Part shown: in pieces, positions 9,289 through 18,387 of the stretch | Position numbering within the stretch: position 1 is the first letter of the stretch | Layout: every line of letters starts with the position of its first letter | Source: Magnetococcales bacterium WMHbin3 | GTDB lineage: Bacteria > Pseudomonadota > Magnetococcia > Magnetococcales > Magnetaquicoccaceae | Assembly: GCA_002753185.1 (NCBI GenBank) | Contig: PDZX01000027.1 | Span: forward strand, 1 to 51,212 | Length of the DNA: 51,212 bases | Direction: 5' to 3' | The notes under the pieces: generated by a model | What the model saw: the letters and a program-made list of their open reading frames with translations, nothing else | What the model was told of the DNA's origin: nothing | Database searches by the model: none | Position numbers and translations under genes: made by a program

Positions 9289-11907
9289 ATGCCATTGAAA
9301 GTTTTCATCTGCTATGCCCGCAAGGACATGAGGCACAAGGCGCGGCTGTTGGAGCATCTTGCCCAGTTGGAGCGGGTGGGGGTGGTCCAGCCTTGGCATG
9401 ATGGCGTGATCGAGGTGGGCACGGAGTGGAATCCGGCCATCCTGGATGCCCTTGCGCAATGTCATGTCGCGATTTTCTTGCTCAGTCCCGCCTTTCTCGC
9501 ATCCAGATTCATCAACGAGGAGGAGGTGCCCCGCCTGTTGAATCGCTGGAAAAACCAGGAGATTCGGATCTTTCCGGTCATGGTGTATACCTGCTCATGG
9601 GAAACGCACCCATTGCAGCCGATTCAGGCTTTGCTGCATGAGGGCAAGCCGATTGGCGCGTTGCGGGGTAATAATGTGAATGTGGCCTGGAAGGCGGTGG
9701 TCGATAAGCTGTATGCCTGGACCGCTCCCGTCTCGTCGTCCCCAACAGCTGCCCCTGAGATCGATCTCAGCCTGCCTACCCCATCGGCCAGGCTGGTGGG
9801 GCGGGTGAAGGAATTGGAATTGCTGAAAAAGTGGTTTGAGGACCCCGATGTGGCCGTGGTGGGAATCATCGCTCAGGGCGGGGCGGGAAAATCGGCCTTG
9901 AGCGTGGCCTGGCTGGAGCAATTGGGAGAAAAACAGTTCGCTGGGGCCAGACGGGTGTTTGGCTGGTCGTTTTACAGCCAGGGGCAGCATGACACCCAGA
10001 CCAACTCCATCGCCTTTTTCGAGGCGGCGTTGCCCTTTTTCGGACACACGGACGCCCTGCCCGCCACGGAGGAGAAAAAGGCGCAACGTTTGGTTGAGTT
10101 GCTCGACCGGGAACCCTGCGTGCTGGTCCTGGACGGGGTGGAGCCGTTGCAGCATCCGCCTGGCATGCAAAACGGGCAGTTTCGGGATGTCGGCCTGGCC
10201 CGGATGATGCGCCATCTGGAAAAAAACCGGTTGGGGGGCATGGAGAAAAATCGTCTGGTGCTGCTCTCCTCGCGGCAGACCTGGCCGGGGCTGGTTGCCG
10301 CCAATCACAAAGCCATCCACCTGGGGCCGCTTTCGGTGCCGGACGGGGTGGAATTGCTAAAATCCCTGGGGGTCACTAATGGACTGAAAAAAGAGTTCAA
10401 CGCGGCGGTTACCGAGATGAAGGGCCACGCCCTCGCCCTGGTGCTGCTGGGGAAATTGCTGGCCAGTGAGCACCAGGGAGACATTTCCCGGCGGGATTGC
10501 GTCAAGGGGGAGTTGGTCGAGGACCAGCATGCTCAACGGGTGTTGAGCCACTACGACACGGAAATCTGGCCGGAGAACGCCCTGGAGCGCGTCTTTCTGC
10601 AACTCCTGGGACTGTTCGACCGTCCCATGACCCAGGATCTTTTCGCAGAACTGGCAAACAAAGCCGATCTGGCCAAACCGTTGCAGGGGTTGCCGCAACG
10701 TCGTTTCAATGGTCTGCTGCATGGCCTGCAAGACGCCGGTCTGCTGCAATCGGAAAAGGTCCCTTGGGACACCCACCCCCTGGTGCGGGAATATTTTGGC
10801 AATGCCCTCAAGCAATACCACCCGGATCTCTTCCGGCAGGCCCACCGCGTGCTTTTCGAATTTTTTGCCGCCAATGCAGACCATCGACCCTCCACCAAGG
10901 CGGGCCTCGAACCCCTCTTCCGCGCCGTGCATCATGGCTGTCAGGCTGGGGAGTACAAGAAGGCCATGGAAGATGTGCTATGGGAGCGGGTTTATCGGAG
11001 GGGGGAATGTTTCAGCTTACACAAACTGGGCCTCTTCAGCGAGACCCTGGCCGCGCTGGTGGGTTTTTTCGACCCCCCTTGGGAACGGGTGGTAGCCAGT
11101 GTTTCGTCATCAGAGTCGGATCGGGCTTGGTTGTTGGCGCATGCATCCTTTGCCCTTATGTCCCTGGGCCGCATGATAGAAGCGATGGCGCCGTGCCAGG
11201 CAGCCATGGAGATACACGCAAAGCAAGAGGATTGGCATCAAGCCGCCATTGATGCCCGAAACCTCGTTGATCAGTTGATTTCCGTCGGGGGCTTGCAGGC
11301 AGCAAAGGCTGTGGAGGAACAAGGGTTGATCTGGGCCGAAAAGGCGGAGAGTTTGCTTGAGCAAAGCATCGGTCATGCTTGGTTGGCCCATGTCCGGCAC
11401 TATCTGGGTGAATTGGAACAGAGCAAAAAAGCGTTTCAGAAGGCAGAAAGCATCATTTATAAACAAAAGGCTTGCAATCTCTATGGGTTTCGAGGCTACC
11501 GGTATTGTAACCTGCTGCTCGATTTTGCCAGGGAAACAGCGGAATTCGAAGCAGTGCTCGGACGGGGGCGGGAGGCGCAAAAAATTGCTATTGACAATCA
11601 ATGGCTCTGGGTCATCGCCCTGGACCGCCTGACCCAGGCCCGCGCCCTGGCCGGATTGATGCGCATGGACGAGGCGAAAATTTACTTCGATGCGGCGGTG
11701 ACCGGCATTCGCGAGTCGGGAAGCATTCTTCACACCCCCGAAATCCTCATCCACCGCGCCGAGTTTCTTCGTTCGCAAGGCCAGGAAGATGCGGCCCGTG
11801 CCGACCTGGACGAGGCCCTGGAGATCTGCGCCTGGTCGGGTATGACGCTCTGGGAGGATCGGGCCAGGAAGGTCTTGCAAAAAATGGGACCGGCCACCAA
11901 CTCTTGA
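9289..11907 (+). CDS. TIR-STAND NTPase-TPR protein, candidate NLR-like immune effector
   Basis: Residues 1-~140 form a TIR domain (KVFICYARKD, WHDGVIEVGTEWN, IFLLSPAFLASRFI, then acidic INEEEV carrying the candidate catalytic Glu 77-79). A linker leads to a STAND/NB-ARC-like ATPase with P-loop AQGGAGKSALS (~196-206), Walker B CVLVLDGVEPL and a winged-helix-like region. The C-terminal third is TPR-like helical repeats. The total is 872 residues from the ATG at 9289, which has GGGGG upstream; an ATG at 9274 is possible. The layout is that of plant-type NLRs and of bacterial TIR-STAND antiphage or signalling proteins: repeats sense, the ATPase oligomerises, TIR cleaves NAD+ or makes a signal. 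No immune partner adjoins it, so the function is inferred. Confidence 0.85.
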   Translation: MPLKVFICYARKDMRHKARLLEHLAQLERVGVVQPWHDGVIEVGTEWNPAILDALAQCHVAIFLLSPAFLASRFINEEEVPRLLNRWKNQEIRIFPVMVYTCSWETHPLQPIQALLHEGKPIGALRGNNVNVAWKAVVDKLYAWTAPVSSSPTAAPEIDLSLPTPSARLVGRVKELELLKKWFEDPDVAVVGIIAQGGAGKSALSVAWLEQLGEKQFAGARRVFGWSFYSQGQHDTQTNSIAFFEAALPFFGHTDALPATEEKKAQRLVELLDREPCVLVLDGVEPLQHPPGMQNGQFRDVGLARMMRHLEKNRLGGMEKNRLVLLSSRQTWPGLVAANHKAIHLGPLSVPDGVELLKSLGVTNGLKKEFNAAVTEMKGHALALVLLGKLLASEHQGDISRRDCVKGELVEDQHAQRVLSHYDTEIWPENALERVFLQLLGLFDRPMTQDLFAELANKADLAKPLQGLPQRRFNGLLHGLQDAGLLQSEKVPWDTHPLVREYFGNALKQYHPDLFRQAHRVLFEFFAANADHRPSTKAGLEPLFRAVHHGCQAGEYKKAMEDVLWERVYRRGECFSLHKLGLFSETLAALVGFFDPPWERVVASVSSSESDRAWLLAHASFALMSLGRMIEAMAPCQAAMEIHAKQEDWHQAAIDARNLVDQLISVGGLQAAKAVEEQGLIWAEKAESLLEQSIGHAWLAHVRHYLGELEQSKKAFQKAESIIYKQKACNLYGFRGYRYCNLLLDFARETAEFEAVLGRGREAQKIAIDNQWLWVIALDRLTQARALAGLMRMDEAKIYFDAAVTGIRESGSILHTPEILIHRAEFLRSQGQEDAARADLDEALEICAWSGMTLWEDRARKVLQKMGPATNS

Positions 11908-11911
11908 GGCC

Positions 11912-11944
11912 CCATGACCAGCCAATTCATGGATGGGGTCATGG
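11912..11944. other. Inverted repeat after the TIR-STAND gene
   Basis: CCATGACC (11912-11919) and GGTCATGG (11937-11944) form an 8-bp stem with a 17-base loop just after the stop codon. There is no T-tract, so terminator function is uncertain. The rest of 11945-12035 shows nothing recognisable. Confidence 0.35.
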
Positions 11945-12035
11945 TCTGCCAGATGCGGGCCGTTGCGTCAGGGGATAACCGTATGGTTCGAGCCGCGTTG
12001 ATGCCCTGGACACACGGTCACAAGCAGCATGGGCA

Positions 12036-12527
12036 TCACCTGGCTGGGGGAGGGGGCGCCGGTTGGGCTGGGGCAGGCATGCGCATCTCTTGGGCGACCG
12101 GGAGTTGTGGTGCTGGGGGAGGTTGGTTGGATCGCATCACCGCGAACATGGCGCCGATAATCAACGCGGTCTGTGCCGCGAACATGCCCGCCGTCCAATT
12201 GATGGCATCAGCCTTGGCGGCTTCGATATCTCGCTTCAGGTTGGCTTCCGTGGTGGCTAGGCGGGTATCCAATTCCTGTTTGGTTGCCAGGCCGTCCAGG
12301 CGGCCTTTCACCTGCTGTTCGTTCCGATCCGCCAGGGAATCGAACCGATCTTCCGATTGCTTGTCGCGCTTGGCTGCGAGTTCATCCACCCGGCTATCCA
12401 TCTGCCGAACAATGGTGGTCAACACCTTCACATGACCCTTTGCCTGCTCTTCCGGGACGCCAGATGCCTTCAACTGATCAATGCATTCAAGGGCATCGAA
12501 AGCGAGTGACAACGATGTCGTGGTCAT
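12036..12527 (-). CDS. DUF1640-like coiled-coil membrane protein
   Basis: The 163-residue product has the pattern of DUF1640/CCDC90-type proteins: an N-terminal globular part (FDALECIDQLKASGVPEEQA), a coiled coil (~residues 35-105), one C-terminal membrane helix (GMFAAQTALIIGAMFAV) and a proline-rich tail. A second member of the family is at 19235-19882. Mitochondrial relatives regulate the calcium uniporter, but the bacterial role is unknown. The gene is single and oriented towards the TIR-STAND gene. The start ATG at 12527 matches the family beginning. Confidence 0.78.
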   Translation of the reverse strand: MTTTSLSLAFDALECIDQLKASGVPEEQAKGHVKVLTTIVRQMDSRVDELAAKRDKQSEDRFDSLADRNEQQVKGRLDGLATKQELDTRLATTEANLKRDIEAAKADAINWTAGMFAAQTALIIGAMFAVMRSNQPPPAPQLPVAQEMRMPAPAQPAPPPPAR

Positions 12528-12676
12528 GGCAGCTCACTCCTGACAGGCGGTATTGCAGTTGCAGTATACTCTATCGGATTCAGACCGATCCCGTCCATAA
12601 GAATCATGCTGCCGTCCCGATATCCCGGCCAGAAGGCGGACGACTGTTCCATGAAATCACAATATGAAACACCATG

Positions 12677-13564
12677 CTACAACTCAAACACCAGCCCCTC
12701 CCTGGCCAGGGCGAACTCCGGATCCCCCGGTTGACGGGGATGGCGATCCATGGCGTCCTGAAATACCTTCTCCAGGGCCGCGTCGCCGCGCGTGGGTTCG
12801 TGATGGGTGAAAAAGACCTGCCTGACACCCGCCGCGCGCGCCATGGCGATGTTGGCGTCGTAGGTGCTGTGGCCCCAGCCCTTTTTGGCGGGATAATCCT
12901 CCATCGTGTACGAGGTGTCCGCGATCAATACGTCCACTCCGCGGATGAACTCCACGATCGCCTGGTTCTTCTGGGTCATGTACTGCTCGTACTCGTGGTG
13001 CTCCGGATCCTCCGGGGCGTAGATGTTGTACAACTGCTCGTGATCCCCGGTGAAGAAGACCGCTTTGCCGTTGCACTCGATCCGATAACCGAAACACAAC
13101 ACCGGATGGTTCATCAGGATGTTGCTTACCGTGGCGGATCCGGCTTGCGCCGTCTGCCGCTCCTTGAGCGTGACGTACTCCAGCCTGGCCTTCAACTCCG
13201 CTTCCCGCACCGGGAAATAACAGTACTGCAACTGCCCGGACAAAATCTCCCGGATGTCCCGCCGGTCGATGGGGTCGTAGGCGCCGTGAATTCGCAGCGT
13301 ATTGCCGGGAATGAACGATGGAATGAAAAACGGCAACCCCTGAATGTGATCCCAGTGGGTGTGCGAAATGAACAGATGACAGGTGAGGGGCAGTTCCGGA
13401 AACAACGTCATCGCCAGGGGAAAGATTCCGGTCCCGGCGTCCAGAATGATCAGATCGTTGTCGTCGGTGCGCACCTCGATGCAGGTGGTGTTGCCGCCAT
13501 ACTTGACCGTCGATGGCCCCGGCGTCGGTATCGAGCCGCGCACGCCCCAGAATTTGACTTTCAT
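12677..13564 (-). CDS. MBL-fold metallo-hydrolase
   Basis: The 295-residue product begins MKVKFWGVRGSIPTPG, the usual opening of this metallo-beta-lactamase subgroup. It carries the metal-binding motif SHTHWDHIQG and later metal ligands in FFTGDHEQ and FFTHHEP. This branch is predicted to contain phosphodiesterase-like hydrolases (RNase Z or cyclic-nucleotide phosphodiesterase relatives). The substrate is unknown. It follows the HDOD gene by 16 bases on the same strand, and HDOD proteins and such hydrolases recur together in signalling contexts. The 149 bases upstream of the next gene (12528-12676) hold nothing clear. Confidence 0.87.
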   Translation of the reverse strand: MKVKFWGVRGSIPTPGPSTVKYGGNTTCIEVRTDDNDLIILDAGTGIFPLAMTLFPELPLTCHLFISHTHWDHIQGLPFFIPSFIPGNTLRIHGAYDPIDRRDIREILSGQLQYCYFPVREAELKARLEYVTLKERQTAQAGSATVSNILMNHPVLCFGYRIECNGKAVFFTGDHEQLYNIYAPEDPEHHEYEQYMTQKNQAIVEFIRGVDVLIADTSYTMEDYPAKKGWGHSTYDANIAMARAAGVRQVFFTHHEPTRGDAALEKVFQDAMDRHPRQPGDPEFALAREGLVFEL

Positions 13565-13580
13565 CCGTCCGCCCCATCCC

Positions 13581-14426
13581 TCACGGGTGAATGAGTATCT
13601 GGGTGAAGTTCATCTCGCCGGAGAGATCCCCCAGGGTGCCGACCAGTTCCTCGATCTTGGCGCCGAAACGCTGTTCCAACTCCTTGGGCAGGTTCTCCGG
13701 CGTGTCGTTGCCGGAACTCCCCACCCGGAGCCGCTTGGCCATCAGGTTGGCGGCGTACACGCAGTCCTGCAACAAGGAGAGATTCGGGTTCCAGTCGTGA
13801 TGCTTTTCCATGCTGACCACCAGCTCCACGGGCAGACACCACTTGTCCCCCAGCATGGCCCCCACCTGGGCATGGTCCACGCCGAAGATTTCCCGTTCGG
13901 CCTCCAGCAGGGGAACGCCTTTTTTTTTGGTCAGACGCAACACGTCCTTGTAGTCCTCGGGCTTGAAACGATGCAGGGCCATTTTGCCGATATCGTGCAA
14001 CAGCCCGGCCACGAAATAATCGGTCGCCTCCACCTCGGAAATCCCGCAACGCCGCGCCAGATGTTTGGCGATCACCCCCACCCCGATGGCATGCGCGAGC
14101 AGATTCTCCATCCATCGGTTGTCCGTGCCCTGCCGCGACAGCATTTCCAGAGGGGCGATGGTCAGGACCAGATTTTTGATGGTGTTGATCCCCACGAACA
14201 CCACCGCCTGCCGGATCGAACCGATCTGCCGCGACAGCCCGAAATAGGGGGAATTGACCAGTTGCAATAACTTTAAGGTAAGCACCGGATCGTGATCGAT
14301 GACCCGCACCAGATCCTTCGGCTCGCAATTGATGTCCGAGGTGAGTTGCAGGATGCGATAGACGCTCGGCGGAAACGCCGGCATGCCATCGACCAGCCTG
14401 ATCAGTTTTTTCGCGGAATACCCCAT
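13581..14426 (-). CDS. HDOD domain-containing protein
   Basis: The 281-residue product is a single HDOD domain. It has IDHDPVLTLKLLQLVNSPYFGL, where HDOD proteins typically have S-D-P-x-L-x-x-K-L-L-x-x-x-N-S, and GLLHDIGKMAL, which keeps the HD pair, unlike many degenerate HDOD proteins, so some hydrolase activity is conceivable. HDOD proteins usually act in signal transduction together with receiver, GGDEF or kinase modules. It is the first gene of a two-gene minus-strand unit with the metallo-hydrolase and is divergent from a PilZ gene, consistent with a link to c-di-GMP signalling. Confidence 0.88.
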   Translation of the reverse strand: MGYSAKKLIRLVDGMPAFPPSVYRILQLTSDINCEPKDLVRVIDHDPVLTLKLLQLVNSPYFGLSRQIGSIRQAVVFVGINTIKNLVLTIAPLEMLSRQGTDNRWMENLLAHAIGVGVIAKHLARRCGISEVEATDYFVAGLLHDIGKMALHRFKPEDYKDVLRLTKKKGVPLLEAEREIFGVDHAQVGAMLGDKWCLPVELVVSMEKHHDWNPNLSLLQDCVYAANLMAKRLRVGSSGNDTPENLPKELEQRFGAKIEELVGTLGDLSGEMNFTQILIHP

Positions 14427-14486
14427 GCCTCACCGCATCCGGTCGCCTGCCCGCTTGCAAGAATGAAACCACTCCAGGGTAATTGT

Positions 14487-14529
14487 CTCCTTGCCAAGCA
14501 CGGGCGATTTTCGTATCATTGGCAAGGAG
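14487..14529. promoter_or_regulatory. 11-bp inverted repeat in a divergent promoter region
   Basis: CTCCTTGCCAA (14487-14497) and its exact reverse complement TTGGCAAGGAG (14519-14529) are 21 bases apart, about two helical turns, between the divergent HDOD and PilZ genes. It may be an operator serving both, or a hairpin in the 5' leader of the PilZ gene. Confidence 0.45.
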
Positions 14530-14567
14530 TCCCCTGTCACGCTAGTCTTTGGAATTGGTAACATCCC

Positions 14568-15338
14568 ATGTCGCAATCCAATGTGCAAGGTATCCTGAAA
14601 AATACCGATCTCCTGCTGGATGTCACGGAAATCCGCTCGCTCCTTGCGACCATGCGCGCCGAAAGCCGTCCCATCGAGTTGCGGGCCGCACGCGACAAAA
14701 CCACCCGCCACTCCCATGTCACCGCCTTCCAACCGGGCAAATCCCTCTCCCTGGCCCGCTGGGAACCGGAGTCCCACTTCCGGCAACTGGCCGCCGGCAC
14801 CCGGGTCAACCTTTTTTGCCTGATGGGCGGCTATGGCCTGGAGACCACCGTGGCCTGCCTGGAGCCACCCACCGGCGAGGAACTCCTCCTCCACTATCCC
14901 GGCATGTTCCGGGTTCACTCCAAACGCCAGGCGAGCCGCTTCTCCACCCCGCTGGACATGACCAGCCAGGTGGAAATGATGGGCAAAAACGGCCAGGTGC
15001 GCGGCGAATTGCAGGATATCAATCAGGAAGGTCTCTCTTTCCTCGGCGATGAGGCCGGTGACAACGCACCGCAAATCAACGACGAGGTCCAACTGCGCCT
15101 GATCCCCATGACCGACGAGGACCCCACCATGACCATGACCGGCATCCTGCGCTTTTCCGGCCTGGATCGCCAGAAGGGGGGCTTCGTCACCCGCCGCCGC
15201 TACAGCGTGCAAATCACCGGAATCGACGACGCAAAGGCGTTCCAGCGTTATTTCAGCAAGATCAGGACCTGCTCCCATGCCCTGTTCCGCGCCGCCGTCA
15301 TGTCGTCCGAGAATTACTCATTCATCGCGGCCATCTGA
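14568..15338 (+). CDS. PilZ domain c-di-GMP-binding protein (YcgR-like layout)
   Basis: The 256-residue protein has an N-terminal beta-rich half and a C-terminal PilZ domain. The c-di-GMP binding signature is seen as KRQASRF (R-x-x-x-R) followed by LQDINQEGLSFL (D/N-x-S/Q-x-x-G), and a typical terminal R-R-R-Y-S-V-Q-I-T strand follows. The layout (N-terminal YcgR-like domain plus PilZ) suits a c-di-GMP effector acting on motility or exopolysaccharide. Serine of the D-x-S-x-x-G motif is replaced by Gln, so binding strength is uncertain. A diguanylate cyclase/phosphodiesterase gene lies 4.5 kb downstream. Confidence 0.82.
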   Translation: MSQSNVQGILKNTDLLLDVTEIRSLLATMRAESRPIELRAARDKTTRHSHVTAFQPGKSLSLARWEPESHFRQLAAGTRVNLFCLMGGYGLETTVACLEPPTGEELLLHYPGMFRVHSKRQASRFSTPLDMTSQVEMMGKNGQVRGELQDINQEGLSFLGDEAGDNAPQINDEVQLRLIPMTDEDPTMTMTGILRFSGLDRQKGGFVTRRRYSVQITGIDDAKAFQRYFSKIRTCSHALFRAAVMSSENYSFIAAI

Positions 15339-15376
15339 GCGGGCCGTTTCATCCCCTTGTCACGGAGTATGCACCG

Positions 15377-15757
15377 ATGTTCGATCTGATCTCACCTGCC
15401 TACGCGCAAGCCGCCGCTCCCGGACCGGAAGCGGTCGTGGGCAATATCCTGTTCATGATCCTGTTGTTCGGCATTTTTTATTTCTTGTTGATCCGGCCCC
15501 AGCAAAAACAGGTCAAACAGCACAAGGAAATGGTGGATCACCTCCAGCGCGGCGACTCCATCGAAACCCGCGGCGGCCTGCTGGGCCGCATCCATCGGAT
15601 CGAGGAGGACCATATCATGCTGGAAATCGGTGAAGTGGAAACCGCTCCCCGTCAGTTCAAACCGCTGCGGGTCAAGCTGCGCCGCCAAGCGGTGGCTGCC
15701 ATGGTCGTCAAGGCCGGTGTCGGAACCTCCGACGACAACGCCGAGAAAAAGGAGTAA
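15377..15757 (+). CDS. yajC: Sec translocon accessory subunit YajC
   Basis: The 126-residue protein has one N-terminal membrane helix (ILFMILLFGIFYFLLIRPQQ) with the family signature F-Y-F-L-L-I-R-P-Q-Q-K, followed by a cytoplasmic domain with GDSIETRGGLLGRI. YajC joins SecDF at the SecYEG channel. The gene lies immediately before secD, in the standard yajC-secD-secF order, and the stop is 7 bases from the secD start. Confidence 0.97.
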   Translation: MFDLISPAYAQAAAPGPEAVVGNILFMILLFGIFYFLLIRPQQKQVKQHKEMVDHLQRGDSIETRGGLLGRIHRIEEDHIMLEIGEVETAPRQFKPLRVKLRRQAVAAMVVKAGVGTSDDNAEKKE

Positions 15758-15764
15758 CCAAAGC

Positions 15765-17405
15765 GTGCGTCATTTCCCTCTCTGGAAGACCATCGTTTCA
15801 GGGGTGATCGTATTTTTTTCCGTGCTCTACTGTCTGCCCACCCTGATGGGGGGCGCGCCCTCCTGGTGGCCCTCCTGGCTGCCGGCCAAGACCGTCTATC
15901 GTGGTCTCGACCTCCAGGGCGGCCTCTACCTCCTGCTGCACGTGCAGACCGACAAGGCCGTGGAACAGGCTGCGGAAAACCTCGTGGACGAAATCCGTCT
16001 CTCCTTGCGCAAGGGGAAGGTCCGCTATCAGTCGATCAAGCGTCAGGGCATGGACGCCGTGGAACTGAACCTGCCTGCGGATGCCGCCAAGGCCGAGGTG
16101 CTCACCCTGCTCAAGGGCGATTTCCGCAATGCCAAGGTCGAGGAGACCCCGGACGGCGCCATCCGCGTGCGCTTCGATGCCAAGGAAGTGGCCGACCTGC
16201 GCCGTTTCGCGGTGGATCAGTCCATCCAGACCATCCGCTCCCGCATCGATCAGTTCGGCGTTGCGGAACCCTCGCTGCAAAAACAGGGCGAGGAACGCAT
16301 CCTGCTGCAACTCCCCGGTCTGGACGACCCGTCACGGGCCAAAAATCTCATCGGCCGTACCGCCCGCCTGGAGTTCAAGATGGTGGACGAAAAGGGCGAT
16401 CTCGCCGCTGCCCTGGCCGGCGCCATCCCGCCGGATGACCAGATCCTCTACGAGGAACGGGCGCCGGGACGCGGCCGACAGCCGGGCAAACGGGGCAAAA
16501 CCGCCGCCGCTGCCGCCGAGGATGCGGGACAGAAGGTCGTCCGCACCCCGTTGCTCGTCAAGAAACGGGCCTCCCTCACCGGCGAGCTGCTCACCGACGC
16601 GCGGGTCAATTTCGACCAGTACGGCGAACCCCTCGTCTCCATTGTTTTCAACCACCAGGGCGCCCGCAAGTTCGCCCAGGTCACCGGCGAACACGTCGGC
16701 GAACGTTTGGCCATCGTCCTGGACGACAAGATCTATTCGGCCCCGGTCCTCAGGGAAAAAATCGAGGGGGGACGCGCCCAGATCACCGGCAATTTCTCCA
16801 TGGAGGAGGCCCATGACCTGGCCATCGTCCTGCGTGCCGGCGCTCTGCCCGCCCCGGTCACCATCCTCGAGGAACGCACCGTCGGGCCGACCCTCGGCAG
16901 CGACGCCATCCACGAAGGGATCCTCTCCTCGGTGGCCGGCGGCCTGCTGGTCATCCTCTTCATGGGCCTCTACTACAAGGGGATGGGCTGGCTGGCCAAC
17001 ATTGCGGTGGTCTTCAACATCTTCGTGCTCATGGCCGTGCTGGCCGGACTGCAAGCCGCCCTTACCGTGCCGGGCATCGCCGGCGTGGTGCTGCTCATCG
17101 GCATCGCGGTGGACGCCAACGTCCTGATCATCGAGCGCATCCGCGAGGAACTCCGGCTGGGCAAATCCCCCTTCGCCGCCATCGATCAGGGGTATGACAA
17201 GGCGTTTCTCACCATCCTGGACTCGCACGTCACCGCCCTGGCCACCTCGTTGATCTTGTTCCAGTTCGGCACCGGCCCGGTGCGCGGCTTCGCCGTCACC
17301 CTGGCCATCGGCCTGGTGGCCTCCCTGTTCACCTCCATCACCCTGACCCGTCTGATGCTCTACTATCTGCTGCGTAACCGGCGGGTGCAAAAGTTGAGTA
17401 TCTGA
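15765..17405 (+). CDS. secD: Protein translocase subunit SecD
   Basis: The 546-residue inner-membrane protein has an N-terminal membrane helix, the D1 motif YRGLDLQGGLYLLLHV, a large periplasmic P1 region with QTIRSRIDQFGVAEP, and a C-terminal block of five helices with IGIAVDANVLIIERIRE. SecD and SecF use the proton gradient to pull proteins out on the periplasmic side. A GTG at 15765, preceded by GGAG, is chosen as start because the open frame further upstream overlaps yajC. A basic low-complexity insert (GRGRQPGKRGKTAAA, around residue 240) is unusual for the P1 domain. Confidence 0.96.
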   Translation: MRHFPLWKTIVSGVIVFFSVLYCLPTLMGGAPSWWPSWLPAKTVYRGLDLQGGLYLLLHVQTDKAVEQAAENLVDEIRLSLRKGKVRYQSIKRQGMDAVELNLPADAAKAEVLTLLKGDFRNAKVEETPDGAIRVRFDAKEVADLRRFAVDQSIQTIRSRIDQFGVAEPSLQKQGEERILLQLPGLDDPSRAKNLIGRTARLEFKMVDEKGDLAAALAGAIPPDDQILYEERAPGRGRQPGKRGKTAAAAAEDAGQKVVRTPLLVKKRASLTGELLTDARVNFDQYGEPLVSIVFNHQGARKFAQVTGEHVGERLAIVLDDKIYSAPVLREKIEGGRAQITGNFSMEEAHDLAIVLRAGALPAPVTILEERTVGPTLGSDAIHEGILSSVAGGLLVILFMGLYYKGMGWLANIAVVFNIFVLMAVLAGLQAALTVPGIAGVVLLIGIAVDANVLIIERIREELRLGKSPFAAIDQGYDKAFLTILDSHVTALATSLILFQFGTGPVRGFAVTLAIGLVASLFTSITLTRLMLYYLLRNRRVQKLSI

Positions 17406-17442
17406 CCCCTTTCATCAGCCAACTGCCTCGGACTGAAATTTC

Positions 17443-18387
17443 ATGGAACTGATCCGTTCTAACATCAACTTCGATTTCGTCGGCCTCAAGAAATGGGCCT
17501 TTGTCATCTCCGGCTTGACCTTTTTCTTGAGCATCGTCTCCCTGTCCACCCACGGATTGAATTTTGGCCTGGATTTCGCGGGTGGGGCGGTGTTGCAGGT
17601 CCGCTTTCCGGGTCCGGCCCCCATCGCCTCCGTGCGCACGGCCCTTGGTGAAATCGGCCTGGCCGGGGCCGTGATCCAGGAGTTCGGCTCGCCACAGGAG
17701 ATCCTCATTCGCATCCACCAGGAACAGCAGCCGGGCGGCAAGGATGGCGAATCCGCCAAAATGTCCCAAAAGATCATGGACGCCATCAGCCCCCTGGCCG
17801 GCAAGGACCAGAAGGTGGAACTGCGCCGGGTGGAGTACGTCGGACCCCAGGTGGGGCGCGAATTGACCGTCAACGGCATCTGGGCGGTGGTCTACTCCTG
17901 GTTGGCCATCCTGGTCTACGTGGGGATCCGCTTCGAATTCCGCTTTGCCGTGGGGGCGGTGCTGTCGCTGATTCACGACGTCTTCATCATTCTGGGCTTC
18001 TTTTCATTCACCCAAAAGGAGTTCTCCCTGGTGGTGGTGGCGGCGCTCCTGACCATCATCGGCTACTCGATCAACGATACCATCGTGGTCTTCGACCGCA
18101 TCCGGGACGAGATCAAACGCATGCGCAACTACCCTCTGGAGGCGGTCATCAACGAGGCGGTCAACCGCACCTTGTCGCGTACCATCATCACCTCCCTGAC
18201 CGTGGTGCTGGTGCTGGTGGCGCTGCTTTTTTACGGCGGCGAGGTGATTCATGATTTTGCCCTTGCCTTGCTGTTGGGGGTGGTGGTGGGCACCTGGTCC
18301 TCGATCTACGTGGCCAGCCCGACGGTGCTGGTCCTCGAAAACTGGCAAAAACGACGCCAGGCGGTACGGGAGGCGGCAACCCCATGA
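17443..18387 (+). CDS. secF: Protein translocase subunit SecF
   Basis: The 314-residue product has six predicted helices and the family motifs GLDFAGGAVLQV, VEYVGPQVGREL and IIGYSINDTIVVFDRIRDE. It works with SecD as one proton-driven unit. The start ATG is 37 bases after secD. Its stop overlaps the next gene by ATGA, so that gene is probably translated from the same message. Confidence 0.97.
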   Translation: MELIRSNINFDFVGLKKWAFVISGLTFFLSIVSLSTHGLNFGLDFAGGAVLQVRFPGPAPIASVRTALGEIGLAGAVIQEFGSPQEILIRIHQEQQPGGKDGESAKMSQKIMDAISPLAGKDQKVELRRVEYVGPQVGRELTVNGIWAVVYSWLAILVYVGIRFEFRFAVGAVLSLIHDVFIILGFFSFTQKEFSLVVVAALLTIIGYSINDTIVVFDRIRDEIKRMRNYPLEAVINEAVNRTLSRTIITSLTVVLVLVALLFYGGEVIHDFALALLLGVVVGTWSSIYVASPTVLVLENWQKRRQAVREAATP

